Positions 50,762-58,219 of a stretch of 64,000 nt of DNA are shown here, one piece after another. The notes beneath the pieces were generated by a model. The model was not told the DNA's origin. It was given only the letters and a program-made list of their open reading frames with translations, and did no database searches. The translations under genes were made by a program, and so were the position numbers. Origin of the DNA: Bin87 sp964347975 (GTDB lineage Bacteria; Chloroflexota; Dehalococcoidia; Lucifugimonadales; UBA3495); contig CAYGAY010000003.1 in NCBI GenBank assembly GCA_964347975.1, positions 62,001-126,000 of the forward strand. Direction: 5' to 3'. How positions within the stretch are numbered: the stretch's first letter is position 1; each line of letters opens with the position of its first letter.

Positions 50762-51436
50762 ATGCGGGCCGGTTTGCTGAAAGAGATCTACCGTCGCCTG
50801 AGCGAGGCTTATGGCCCGCAGGGTTGGTGGCCCGGCGACAGTCGTTTCGAGATGATCTGCGGCGCGATTTTGACCCAGGCAACGGCATGGAGAAACGTGG
50901 AACCGGCGTTGGCCAACCTGCGCGAAGCTGGCATCGACGATTGGTTGGCCCTCTACGAAATCTGTCATGAAACGCTGGCAAAATTGGTGCGCCCGTCGGG
51001 ATACTATAATGCCAAGGCACGCAAGCTCAAGGCTTTCGCCGCACACGTGTGCCGGCATTACGGTGGCGATCTTGACGCGATGTTTGCGGCAGATACCGTC
51101 GCTTTGCGGCAGGAACTGCTGAGCATCTACGGGATTGGCCCGGAGACCGCGGACGACATCCTGTTGTATGCCGCCGGCAAGCCTTCCTTCGTCATCGATG
51201 CTTACACTATTCGCATCATGCGTCGGATCGGGCTTACGCCGTCCGGCCGGGATGACTATGCTGGCTGGCAAGCGATGTTCCAGGCGGGCGTGCCAGCGGA
51301 CGCTCAAGTGTATAATGAATACCATGCGCTGCTGGACCGCCACCACAAAGCCGCCTGCACCAAGAACAAGCCACGTTGCGAAGGATGCTGCCTGGCGGAC
51401 ATTTGCGCCACCGGGCAGGCCAACGTCGCCGTCTAA
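50762..51436 (+). CDS. HhH-GPD DNA glycosylase, endonuclease III-like, MagIII-type
   Basis: A 224-residue HhH-GPD protein with a C-terminal iron-sulfur loop CTKNKPRCEGCCLADIC (C-x6-C-x2-C-x5-C, near 193-209). The helix-hairpin-helix reads YGIGPETADDIL near 123-134 and the catalytic Asp is Asp146 in VIDAYT. The Lys of bifunctional endonuclease III (GRKTA in that position) is Glu128 here, so the enzyme is expected to be a monofunctional glycosylase, as in 3-methyladenine (MagIII)-type proteins. Substrates are probably alkylated or damaged purines. ATG 50762 is chosen since it opens the first conserved helix. It is downstream of sfsA and upstream of a Uma2 gene. Confidence 0.82.
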   Translation: MRAGLLKEIYRRLSEAYGPQGWWPGDSRFEMICGAILTQATAWRNVEPALANLREAGIDDWLALYEICHETLAKLVRPSGYYNAKARKLKAFAAHVCRHYGGDLDAMFAADTVALRQELLSIYGIGPETADDILLYAAGKPSFVIDAYTIRIMRRIGLTPSGRDDYAGWQAMFQAGVPADAQVYNEYHALLDRHHKAACTKNKPRCEGCCLADICATGQANVAV

Positions 51437-51450
51437 CAGAGAGTTGCACT

Positions 51451-52053
51451 ATGACCACTACCAAACCGCGAAGCGGACTCCGCCTGACCGTCGAAGAGTT
51501 CATGGATCTGGATGACACCTGGGACCGGCGCAAAATGGAACTGGACGATGGAGCGCTTTACATCATGCCCCGACCGAGGATTGTCCACAACTTTGCACAG
51601 TCAGAGTTTTACGTCCATTTCGCCGGTTACCGCAATCGCGCCGAAGGGCCGTCGATCCGAGTCTATACCGACGTGATTGTCGCCCTGTCTCTCGATGATC
51701 GCCGGCTGTACGCCCCGGACGTGACGGTGATTTTGCCGGACAATCCCGGCGCGGTGCGCGACCGGATGGTTGAAGGGGCGCCGGACATTGTGATCGAAAT
51801 TCTATCTTCGGACCGGAACCGGGATCTGGTGCGGAAGCGGCAAGTGTACGCCGAGGCCGGCATCCCCCATTACTGGATCGGCGACCTGCGGCAGGACACG
51901 CTCACGCTGCTGGAACTACAGGATGGCGTTTATGTGGAGCGGGATATTCTGACCGCGGACGATACCCTTACCACGTCGGTATTGCCCGGGTTCGCCATCC
52001 AACTGGCGGATATTTTTCGCCATCCTCACCGTCCGCCGCACGAAGGGGAATGA
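51451..52053 (+). CDS. Uma2 family nuclease-like protein (diverged paralogue)
   Basis: A 200-residue Uma2/DUF820 protein. The family pattern is clear: LTVEEFMDLDD near 12-22, ELDDGALYIMPRPRIVH near 34-50, APDVTVILPD near 90-99, APDIVIEILSSDRNRDLVRKRQVYAEAGIPHYWIGD near 110-145 (parts PDIVIEILS and KRQVYAEAG). It has all expected acidic and Lys positions and lacks the coiled-coil tail of the copies at 10456 and 15025. It is therefore a distinct lineage of the same family. It starts 14 bases after the glycosylase gene, so it may be in its transcript. No target is known. Confidence 0.84.
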   Translation: MTTTKPRSGLRLTVEEFMDLDDTWDRRKMELDDGALYIMPRPRIVHNFAQSEFYVHFAGYRNRAEGPSIRVYTDVIVALSLDDRRLYAPDVTVILPDNPGAVRDRMVEGAPDIVIEILSSDRNRDLVRKRQVYAEAGIPHYWIGDLRQDTLTLLELQDGVYVERDILTADDTLTTSVLPGFAIQLADIFRHPHRPPHEGE

Positions 52054-52062
52054 TGGCGTGGG

Positions 52063-53862
52063 CTAGAGGGCTAATGCGTAACAGGCGCGGCGTGGGTCTG
52101 CCCCGGTGCTGAGCGATCCGGTCTCCGGGTTTCGCGCCGATACGGTCGCGCCGAGGCCGCAGTTGGCCGTGCGGTGAATCTTGTGGCCCAGGGCCCGCAG
52201 CGTATCCGCAGTGGACTCCGGTATCCCCGGTTCCAGGTCAAGTTGACCGGGGTAATAGACGTGGGGATAGAAGGAATTGACGTTGCTGGCGGTGGCGAAC
52301 CTGGGCGCTTCCACGGCTTGCTGGGAGTCCATGCCGAAGACCAATGAGTTGAGGATCAGTTGCACATTGGCCTGCACCTGGTTGTCGCCGCCCGGACACC
52401 CAAAAGTCATCACCGGCTGTCCGTCCTTTGACACAATGTAATTCACCAGGGTAGTGCGAGGCCGTTTGCCGGGCTCCACGACGTTAGGATGCCCGGGTTG
52501 GCAATTGAACATCTCGATACGCGTGCTCAAGCAGCAGCCCACTTCGGGGAAGAACACCGACTTGGAGAACGAACCACCGCTGATGGTTCCGCAGACCATG
52601 TTGCCATCCCGGTCCAGCACCGAGACATGGGTAGTGCCGTCATCCGCCGACGCATCGGGACTCACGGTGGGAGCGGACATCACGGGAGCGGCCGTCTTTC
52701 CGTTGCGGCGGGAGTACCGCCATGGGTCTCCGGGTTCCGGTTGAGCGGGATAGGCTCCTTCGGGGTCGATTAACTGGGAGCGTTCGGCGGCGTATTCTTT
52801 GGACAAGAGACCGTCCAGCGGCACATCGACAAAGTCCGGGTCGCCGTAAAAAGCCTCGCGGTCGCCAAATGACAACTTGAGGGCTTCTGCGACGGTGTGG
52901 ATGTAGGCCGGGCTGTTATGTCCCATGGATGCGAGGTCGAAGTTCTCCAGGATGTTCAGGGTTTGCATCAACATGGGCGCCTGGGTCCAGGTGTTCTGGC
53001 CCCGGATGTCATGCCCGCTGAAGCTGGCGCCGACCGGATCGGCGAACCGGCTGCGGTAATTGGCCAGATCGGCCACGGTCAGAATGCCGCCGACCTTCTC
53101 CACCGATTTTACGATGCGGTCGGCGATGGGGCCGCGGTAGAATGCGTCGCGGGCCGCCTGTAGTCCTGCCTTGCCTGAACCGGCGGCCACGGATGCGTCG
53201 CGCATGATCTGCAACGTGTCAGCCAGTCCCGGCTGGACCATCAGCGCGCCGGGTTGCGGAACGCGCCGGTCGTGGTAAAACACTTCCCAACCGCCGGGCG
53301 GGAAGTTGTCAAACTGTTCCTGGCCCGACGCGGACTTCAGTCGCTCCACCATGTACTCATAATGGGGGATCCCATCTTTCGCGTAGGTTATGGCCGGTTC
53401 AAGGACCTGTTCCAACGACATGGCGCCGTAGCGTTCCAGCATGGAGATGAACGCATCGACGATGCCGGGCTGGGTGAAGGAGAGCGGAGCGTCCATACCT
53501 GGCCCGGTGGGGATCCGTTGATGACCCCGAGAGAGGTAGAAATCAGCAGTGGCGGCCGCCGGCGCCCCGCCCTGACCGCTGAGGGACAACAGGTCGCCGC
53601 TTGCCGAATCGTACAACATGAACACGCCTTCAGCGGCGAGGGAATAGGACGCGATTGGCTCCACTACCGCGGCGGCAAACCCGGCCGCCACCAGGGCGTC
53701 GAAAGCGTTGCCGCCGGCCAACAGCATCCGCATACCGGCCATAGACGTCAGGTAATGGCCTGACGAAATGACTCCCTGCCTGGAGCGTATGACGGGGCGG
53801 CCGGTTTCAGGCAAGGCGACGTCGCCCTGTTCGAGATTCTGGGTCACCTGCTGGAAAACCAT
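52063..53862 (-). CDS. Gamma-glutamyltransferase family protein
   Basis: A 599-residue protein of the gamma-glutamyltransferase (Ntn hydrolase) family. The N-terminal part has VISSGHYLTSMAGMRMLLAGGNAFDA near 31-56 (quoted in part: MLLAGGNAFDA). The processing site is DDGTTHVSVLDRDGN, where the Thr opens the small subunit near 412. Later segments LSTRIEMFNC, PRTTLVNYIV and FGCPGGDNQVQ near 478-505 are typical. It could act on glutathione-like or cephalosporin-like amides. No clear signal peptide is visible, so a cytoplasmic or unusual location is possible. ATG 53862 has AAGGAG upstream. Confidence 0.88.
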   Translation of the reverse strand: MVFQQVTQNLEQGDVALPETGRPVIRSRQGVISSGHYLTSMAGMRMLLAGGNAFDALVAAGFAAAVVEPIASYSLAAEGVFMLYDSASGDLLSLSGQGGAPAAATADFYLSRGHQRIPTGPGMDAPLSFTQPGIVDAFISMLERYGAMSLEQVLEPAITYAKDGIPHYEYMVERLKSASGQEQFDNFPPGGWEVFYHDRRVPQPGALMVQPGLADTLQIMRDASVAAGSGKAGLQAARDAFYRGPIADRIVKSVEKVGGILTVADLANYRSRFADPVGASFSGHDIRGQNTWTQAPMLMQTLNILENFDLASMGHNSPAYIHTVAEALKLSFGDREAFYGDPDFVDVPLDGLLSKEYAAERSQLIDPEGAYPAQPEPGDPWRYSRRNGKTAAPVMSAPTVSPDASADDGTTHVSVLDRDGNMVCGTISGGSFSKSVFFPEVGCCLSTRIEMFNCQPGHPNVVEPGKRPRTTLVNYIVSKDGQPVMTFGCPGGDNQVQANVQLILNSLVFGMDSQQAVEAPRFATASNVNSFYPHVYYPGQLDLEPGIPESTADTLRALGHKIHRTANCGLGATVSARNPETGSLSTGADPRRACYALAL

Positions 53863-53929
53863 ATCAACTCCTTGTCGATCCGGGCGCAATTCGTGAGAAC
53901 GGGTTTCACCGTCGATTTCGTTTATGATC

Positions 53930-54328
53930 CTACAGCCGTTGTCGCCCGCTGAAACCCGTATCGGTAGGGTGCCACCAGTCGATGGAAGGCTCGCCGCGCT
54001 GCCAGCAGAGGTACACTATATTACCGCCCTGATGGGAAGGGAAATCCACCAAACCACGGCCGATGTCCCGTACCAGGATTCCACGACCGGTTATCTCGGA
54101 CACCGCATCCTGCAACCGTTGGGTGAGTTGCGAGACGATGCGTTGCGTCTCCGAAATTTCCTCCTCGCTGCTGGAGTGGCCGTTGCTGCGGCGACGGCGA
54201 AGGAGGGAGAGCAGGCTCTCTTGCTGGCGCATCAGCTCGGCGCGCAGCGGAGCCATGGCCTGGAAGCGCTCTTCGAGCCACGGCACCAAGTCGTTGGCTT
54301 CAGCCAGTGTGAAAGTTCTCTCTTGCAT
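53930..54328 (-). CDS. DUF2203 family protein
   Basis: A 132-residue helical protein of the DUF2203 family. It begins RTFTLAEANDLVPWLEERF near 4-22, continues with a helix of basic and Ser residues (RRRRSNGHSSSEEE near 47-60), a heptad segment and then GILVRDIGRGLVDFPS, a short sheet with VYLCWQRGEPSIDWWH near 108-123. The family is common in Chloroflexota and its function is unknown. It is divergent from trmI, with starts only 20 bases apart, so both promoters are compact. The stop lies 67 bases from the gamma-glutamyltransferase start. Confidence 0.8.
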   Translation of the reverse strand: MQERTFTLAEANDLVPWLEERFQAMAPLRAELMRQQESLLSLLRRRRSNGHSSSEEEISETQRIVSQLTQRLQDAVSEITGRGILVRDIGRGLVDFPSHQGGNIVYLCWQRGEPSIDWWHPTDTGFSGRQRL

Positions 54329-54336
54329 AACGGCTG

Positions 54337-54342
54337 TATAAT
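54337..54342 (+). promoter_or_regulatory. Putative -10 box of trmI
   Basis: A perfect TATAAT preceded by TG lies 6 bases before ATG 54349. Transcription from it would start at or near the ATG, so a leaderless transcript is possible. The box overlaps the 5' end of the divergent DUF2203 gene region. Confidence 0.45.
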
Positions 54343-54348
54343 ACACCA

Positions 54349-55215
54349 ATGAACGCACTCGCCAATGACGCCAACAGCGACGGCGCCGACCGGGACGGCG
54401 GCGCAAACCATAGTCTTTTCCGCGCTGGCGAACTCGCGCTCTTCCTGGATCGCAAGGGACGAACCTACCAGGAGGCGCTGACTCCGGGCGGGGAATTCCA
54501 TTGCCATTTGGGGTGGCTCGCTCACGACGCGGTGATCGGCCAGCCGGCGGGAGGATGGTACACCACCAGTCGCGGACACGTGCTGCTGGGGATACGGCCG
54601 ACGCTGGGCGACTACGTGCGTCTAATGCCGCGAGGTCCCCAGGTCATTTATGCCAAGGATTTGGGCAACATCGTAGCAATGGCGGACATTTTCCCCGGGG
54701 CCACCGTTGCGGAGGCGGGTTTTGGCTCCGGCGCCCTTACGACGGCCCTGCTGCGCGCGGTTGGCCCGGCCGGGCGCGTTCTCACTTACGAAATCAACGA
54801 AGCCGTCATTCCCAAAGCCTTGGCTAACGTGAAATCCGTGATCCCGGACATCTCCCGGCTGGAGGTGACGGCCGGGGACATCGGCGACGGTATCGCGGGA
54901 ACCCCAGTGGACCGGGTGATACTTGACCTTCCCGAGCCGTGGCAGGCACTGACGGCGGCGGCGGAAGCGCTGGTCACCGGAGGCATTCTGCTGTCGTTCC
55001 TTCCCACCATCGTTCAGGTGCAGGAGCTGGTTCTGGCATTGCACGCCGACGGACGCTTCAGCCGGGTGGAGACGGCCGAGACGCTGCAAAGGGGCTGGAA
55101 CGTTTCCCGGCGCAGCGTCCGCCCGGCCCATCGCATGGTGGGGCACAGCGGTTTCATCACCACCGCGGTGCGTTGTTTGCCGCCCAGCCGCCAGGGCTAC
55201 ACGTCCAGGCCGTGA
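54349..55215 (+). CDS. trmI: tRNA (adenine-58-N1)-methyltransferase
   Basis: A 288-residue Rossmann methyltransferase that makes m1A58 in tRNA. The N-terminal part has a beta region with GGWYTTSRGHVLLGIRPTLGDYV; the Rossmann part starts at AGFGSGALTTALLRAVGP near 122-139 (SAM motif), then VLTYEINEAVIPKALANV near 143 and VDRVILDLPEPWQAL near 183-197, where DLPEPW is a family hallmark. Late residues RPAHRMVGHSGFITTAVR near 257 complete the fold. It ends inside the convergent deacetylase gene by 19 bases. Confidence 0.88.
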   Translation: MNALANDANSDGADRDGGANHSLFRAGELALFLDRKGRTYQEALTPGGEFHCHLGWLAHDAVIGQPAGGWYTTSRGHVLLGIRPTLGDYVRLMPRGPQVIYAKDLGNIVAMADIFPGATVAEAGFGSGALTTALLRAVGPAGRVLTYEINEAVIPKALANVKSVIPDISRLEVTAGDIGDGIAGTPVDRVILDLPEPWQALTAAAEALVTGGILLSFLPTIVQVQELVLALHADGRFSRVETAETLQRGWNVSRRSVRPAHRMVGHSGFITTAVRCLPPSRQGYTSRP

Positions 55216-56324
55216 ACCGGGAACACTGCGTCCCTAATCGCCGCAACGCTCTCCGCAGCCAGCGCCCGCGCATCGGCGCGGATGTGCTCCGGTATCTCGG
55301 GTATTTCCGTATCCCGCAGGTTGGCGCGGCCCAGCCGCTCCACGGCCGCCGGGGGAATGCGGTCGGGCCACTCCGCGCCGCACATAACACCGTAGGCCAG
55401 GCTCCAACAGCGGGCCACCGCGCCGATGTCGTACCCTCCACCCCCGGTAGCCAGCCAGGGATAACCCAAACCGCCCAGGCGCGTCACCGCCGCGATGAAA
55501 CCCCGGCTGGTCACCTGCAGGTGGGTCAGTGGGTCCGTGTGATACGAATCGATTCCCAATTGGGTGAGCAGGATGTCGGGTCCGAATGCCTGCAACAGAG
55601 GCGGCACGACGGCTTCAAATGCGTCCAGATAGATCTCGTCGTCCGTATAGGGATAGAGAGGAAGGTTAACAGCGTAACCGACGCCCTCGCCGGCGCCAAT
55701 TTCGCCGGCGAAGCCGGTGCCGGGAAATAGAAAGCGGCCCGACTCGTGCACCGAAATGGTCAATACCCTGGGGTCGGTATAGAAGGCGTCCTGAACACCG
55801 TCGCCATGGTGGGCATCGATGTCAACGTAAGCGACCCGCAACCCCCGATCAAGCAGGTACATTATGGCAACTACCGGATCGTTGAACACGCAGAAACCGC
55901 TGGCGCGCCGGGCCGCCGCGTGGTGGAGACCGCCACTGATGTTGAATGCTGCCGGGACTTCGCCATCTGCCACCATTCGGGCAGCGGTCAGGGTTGCCCC
56001 GGCGCTGAGCATGGCCGCTTCGTACATGCCCGGGTAGGTGGGGTTGTCTCCGCCCTGGGCGAAACCGAACCGTTGGGCCTGGTAGCCGGTCAGACCCAAG
56101 CTGAAAGTTCGCACAGCGGCCATGTAATCCCGAGAGTGGAATGCTCCGACGCTGGTTTCGTCGGCCAGGGTCGGGGAGACCAGCAGTGAGTCTACTCCAT
56201 CGAATGCGCCGTAAGCGTCCAGCAGTTCGTAGGTGTGGCGCAGGCGGATCGGACGCATGGGGTGGTCGGCGCGCAGCACGTGCTGGCTCATGGCATCATC
56301 GTAGATAAAAGCGGCGCGGGGCAT
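55197..56324 (-). CDS. Histone deacetylase / acetoin utilization (AcuC-like) family protein
   Basis: A 375-residue zinc hydrolase of the arginase-fold histone deacetylase family. It has HPMRPIRLRHTYELL near 21-35, the catalytic His pair GGLHHAAARRASGFCVFND near 130-148, the zinc residues DIDAHHGDGVQDAFY near 168-182, SVHESGRFLFPGTG near 192-205 and a late GGGGYDIGAVARCW near 293. Members deacetylate acetyl-lysine or acetylpolyamines; AcuC removes acetyl groups from acetyl-CoA synthetase. ATG 56324 lies at the usual start of the family. Its last 19 bases overlap trmI on the other strand. Confidence 0.87.
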   Translation of the reverse strand: MPRAAFIYDDAMSQHVLRADHPMRPIRLRHTYELLDAYGAFDGVDSLLVSPTLADETSVGAFHSRDYMAAVRTFSLGLTGYQAQRFGFAQGGDNPTYPGMYEAAMLSAGATLTAARMVADGEVPAAFNISGGLHHAAARRASGFCVFNDPVVAIMYLLDRGLRVAYVDIDAHHGDGVQDAFYTDPRVLTISVHESGRFLFPGTGFAGEIGAGEGVGYAVNLPLYPYTDDEIYLDAFEAVVPPLLQAFGPDILLTQLGIDSYHTDPLTHLQVTSRGFIAAVTRLGGLGYPWLATGGGGYDIGAVARCWSLAYGVMCGAEWPDRIPPAAVERLGRANLRDTEIPEIPEHIRADARALAAESVAAIRDAVFPVHGLDV

Positions 56325-56431
56325 GATCACTCTCCGGAACGCCGGTGGCGAGTTGCCGCAGGGTAACACAGGCGCATCCGCAAGGCAGGCTGCTGTGCTA
56401 AACTGCGAATTGATATCGAAGGAGCGACAAG

Positions 56432-56776
56432 TTGGCGCAATGGAACATGCACCCAACCGGCAATTGGCTGCGACTACATCAAAAAAACCTGCATGGGAGA
56501 AGCGCCATGACCAGGGACAAGCGGATACACAAAGGCATGGCCTTGATGCGGGACATATGGCGGGTGAATTGGCATGAGCAACGAGGGTGGACTTTGTTCG
56601 CTTGGGGGCTTTGTGCTTGGGCGTCCATCATCATGTGGTTTCAAAGTCGGAATCTGTGGGAGGATTTTGAGACTTGGGAACGGCTGGCACTCAGACTAAT
56701 CGCCCCGGTGACTGTCTTCGCCATCCCATGCCTCTTTTACATGGTTTACTCCTGGTGGTGGACCCAACGTCGGTAA
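56432..56776 (+). CDS. Small Trp-rich membrane protein, hypothetical (TTG start)
   Basis: A 114-residue protein. TTG 56432 has AAGGAGCG 6 bases upstream and is the likely start; ATG 56507 is an alternative. Residues about 53-70 and 88-108 are hydrophobic and rich in Trp, Phe and Tyr (two membrane segments), separated by a charged WEDFETWERL stretch. The last residues are basic (TQRR). No family is recognised. It is the first of two small membrane genes before the molybdenum/tungsten operon; whether they share a role is not known. Confidence 0.5.
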   Translation: MAQWNMHPTGNWLRLHQKNLHGRSAMTRDKRIHKGMALMRDIWRVNWHEQRGWTLFAWGLCAWASIIMWFQSRNLWEDFETWERLALRLIAPVTVFAIPCLFYMVYSWWWTQRR

Positions 56777-56832
56777 GGGCAACCGACCGCTGGCCCCATG
56801 CGCCCGGCAATTGACATCTCGAAGGCCCAAGT

Positions 56833-57282
56833 ATGAACCCGGACTGGGAAAGACAGTGGATCACCATCTGCATTGGCATCGTAACCATCGCAACCGCGGC
56901 CGTCGGTGTTGCGCTTTTCTCCGCCAGACTAGCCGATCTAGCGGTCTCGGCAACAAGCCCGGAAGCCTTGATATGGTTATACTGCCGGTTCATCACCAGT
57001 TTATTCGTTGCATTAATCTACTTGACTCTGATCCGTAATGCAGAAGCGGCGATTTTCGCTACCGACTTTGAACTAGCGCGCGTTGGAACCAACCGAAGAG
57101 AGGCGACTCGGCAGATCTATCAAGGTTTGTTCCCGGTACTGTCAGGTCTTCTGCTACTTCTTGCCCTGAACGTGGCGCAAGACCTGACAAGTTCGTTGAA
57201 TACCGTAGCCATGCCTCAAACGGGGACGACTAATAAACCGGCCACTTCGCAAATGATCATACCCGTAGGTCATCACGAATGA
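56833..57282 (+). CDS. Small membrane protein, hypothetical
   Basis: A 149-residue protein with hydrophobic segments at about 9-31, 48-67 and 96-113 (three likely membrane helices), separated by Glu/Arg-containing loops (FATDFELARVGTNRREATRQ region near 74-93), and a polar tail. No family is recognised. ATG 56833 follows a weak GAAGG. Its stop overlaps the mobA start by 4 bases (ATGA), which indicates translational coupling to the cofactor operon, but the role is unknown. Confidence 0.55.
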   Translation: MNPDWERQWITICIGIVTIATAAVGVALFSARLADLAVSATSPEALIWLYCRFITSLFVALIYLTLIRNAEAAIFATDFELARVGTNRREATRQIYQGLFPVLSGLLLLLALNVAQDLTSSLNTVAMPQTGTTNKPATSQMIIPVGHHE

Positions 57283-57899
57283 ACCACGATCTACAGGCAA
57301 ACATCACCGCCGTAGTCCTCGCCGGCGGATTGAGCCGCCGCATGGGGCGGGACAAGGCGGTTGAACCTTTTGACGGGGAGCCGCTGATACGCCGGGTGAT
57401 CAAACGGGCGGCGGCCGCCGTCAGCGCCGGCGAAGTAGTGGTCGTGGTGGCTAATGCGGAACGGGCCGCCGCCCTGCCTTTGGACGCAAAGCACCGCACC
57501 GCTGTGGACGTGTTTCCCGATTGCGGATCGCTGGGCGGGATCTACACCGGACTTGACGCCGCGCGAACTAACTGGGTACTGGTGACGGCTTGCGATATGC
57601 CGTTCCTTTCGGCCCCGCTTCTGGAGCACATGGCGGGTTTACGCGCCGGAGTGGATGCGGTGGTACCGGAGATAGATGGCCGGCCTGAACCAACTCACGC
57701 GTTCTATTCGCGGGAATGTCGCCGGGCCATCGAGAAGAAGCTACGCGCCGGCCAACTCAAAATCTCCGGTTTTTTTGAAGACGTAACCGTGCGCTACGTA
57801 CCCGAAGCTGAGGTCAGGCAGTTTGACCCGGAGCTGTTGAGTTTTTTCAACATCAACCGGCCTGAGGACCTGGCTCGCGCGTTGGAGTTGGCCCGATGA
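57279..57899 (+). CDS. mobA: Molybdenum cofactor guanylyltransferase (MobA)
   Basis: A 206-residue GT-A-like nucleotidyltransferase. The GTP loop AVVLAGGLSRRMGRDKA near 11-27 carries the LAGGxSxRMGxDKA signature, PDCGSLGGIYTGLDAA near 80-95 is the second motif, and VTACDMPFLS near 102-111 contains the metal Asp. The C-terminal segment FFNINRPEDLARA is typical. It adds GMP to molybdopterin; in a tungsten enzyme operon it could prepare a bis-pterin form, although AOR uses the unmodified pterin in known cases. It overlaps the MoaD-like gene by 4 bases. Confidence 0.93.
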   Translation: MNHDLQANITAVVLAGGLSRRMGRDKAVEPFDGEPLIRRVIKRAAAAVSAGEVVVVVANAERAAALPLDAKHRTAVDVFPDCGSLGGIYTGLDAARTNWVLVTACDMPFLSAPLLEHMAGLRAGVDAVVPEIDGRPEPTHAFYSRECRRAIEKKLRAGQLKISGFFEDVTVRYVPEAEVRQFDPELLSFFNINRPEDLARALELAR

Positions 57900-58213
57900 C
57901 CGCCAACGCCTCAAGCACCAAAGCATCCGTCCGCGTCGAAGTGGAGCTATTTGGCCTGGCACGCATGAAGGCGGGGGTGAATGCGGTAACGCTTTCTCTG
58001 GATGCGGCTGCGACAGTTGCGGACCTGGTCGGCGAATTGATCCAGGCGTGCCCTGATCTGGTCGGCATTGTTCTTTTTGAGGATGGGGCCATCGCCGATG
58101 GCTACGTATTGAATCGGAACGGATTGGCGTTCTTGCCGGCGGAACCCGGGGGCCTCCTCCAATTGGCAGACGGCGACACGTTGCTGCTGCTGTCCAACCA
58201 GGCCGGCGGTTGA
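57896..58213 (+). CDS. MoaD/ThiS family sulfur-carrier protein
   Basis: A 105-residue beta-grasp protein. The family shape is clear: strand VEVELFGLARMKAG near 14-27, helix VADLVGELIQACPDL near 42-56, strand ADGYVLNRNGLAFL near 67 and the final Gly-Gly (QAGG), which must be adenylated and thiocarboxylated to donate sulfur for pterin dithiolene formation. It overlaps mobA by 4 bases and precedes the aldehyde oxidoreductase by 6, so it is likely a dedicated MoaD for this enzyme. It could be a ThiS-like protein, but the context favours MoaD. Confidence 0.87.
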   Translation: MTANASSTKASVRVEVELFGLARMKAGVNAVTLSLDAAATVADLVGELIQACPDLVGIVLFEDGAIADGYVLNRNGLAFLPAEPGGLLQLADGDTLLLLSNQAGG

Positions 58214-58219
58214 TTCGAG

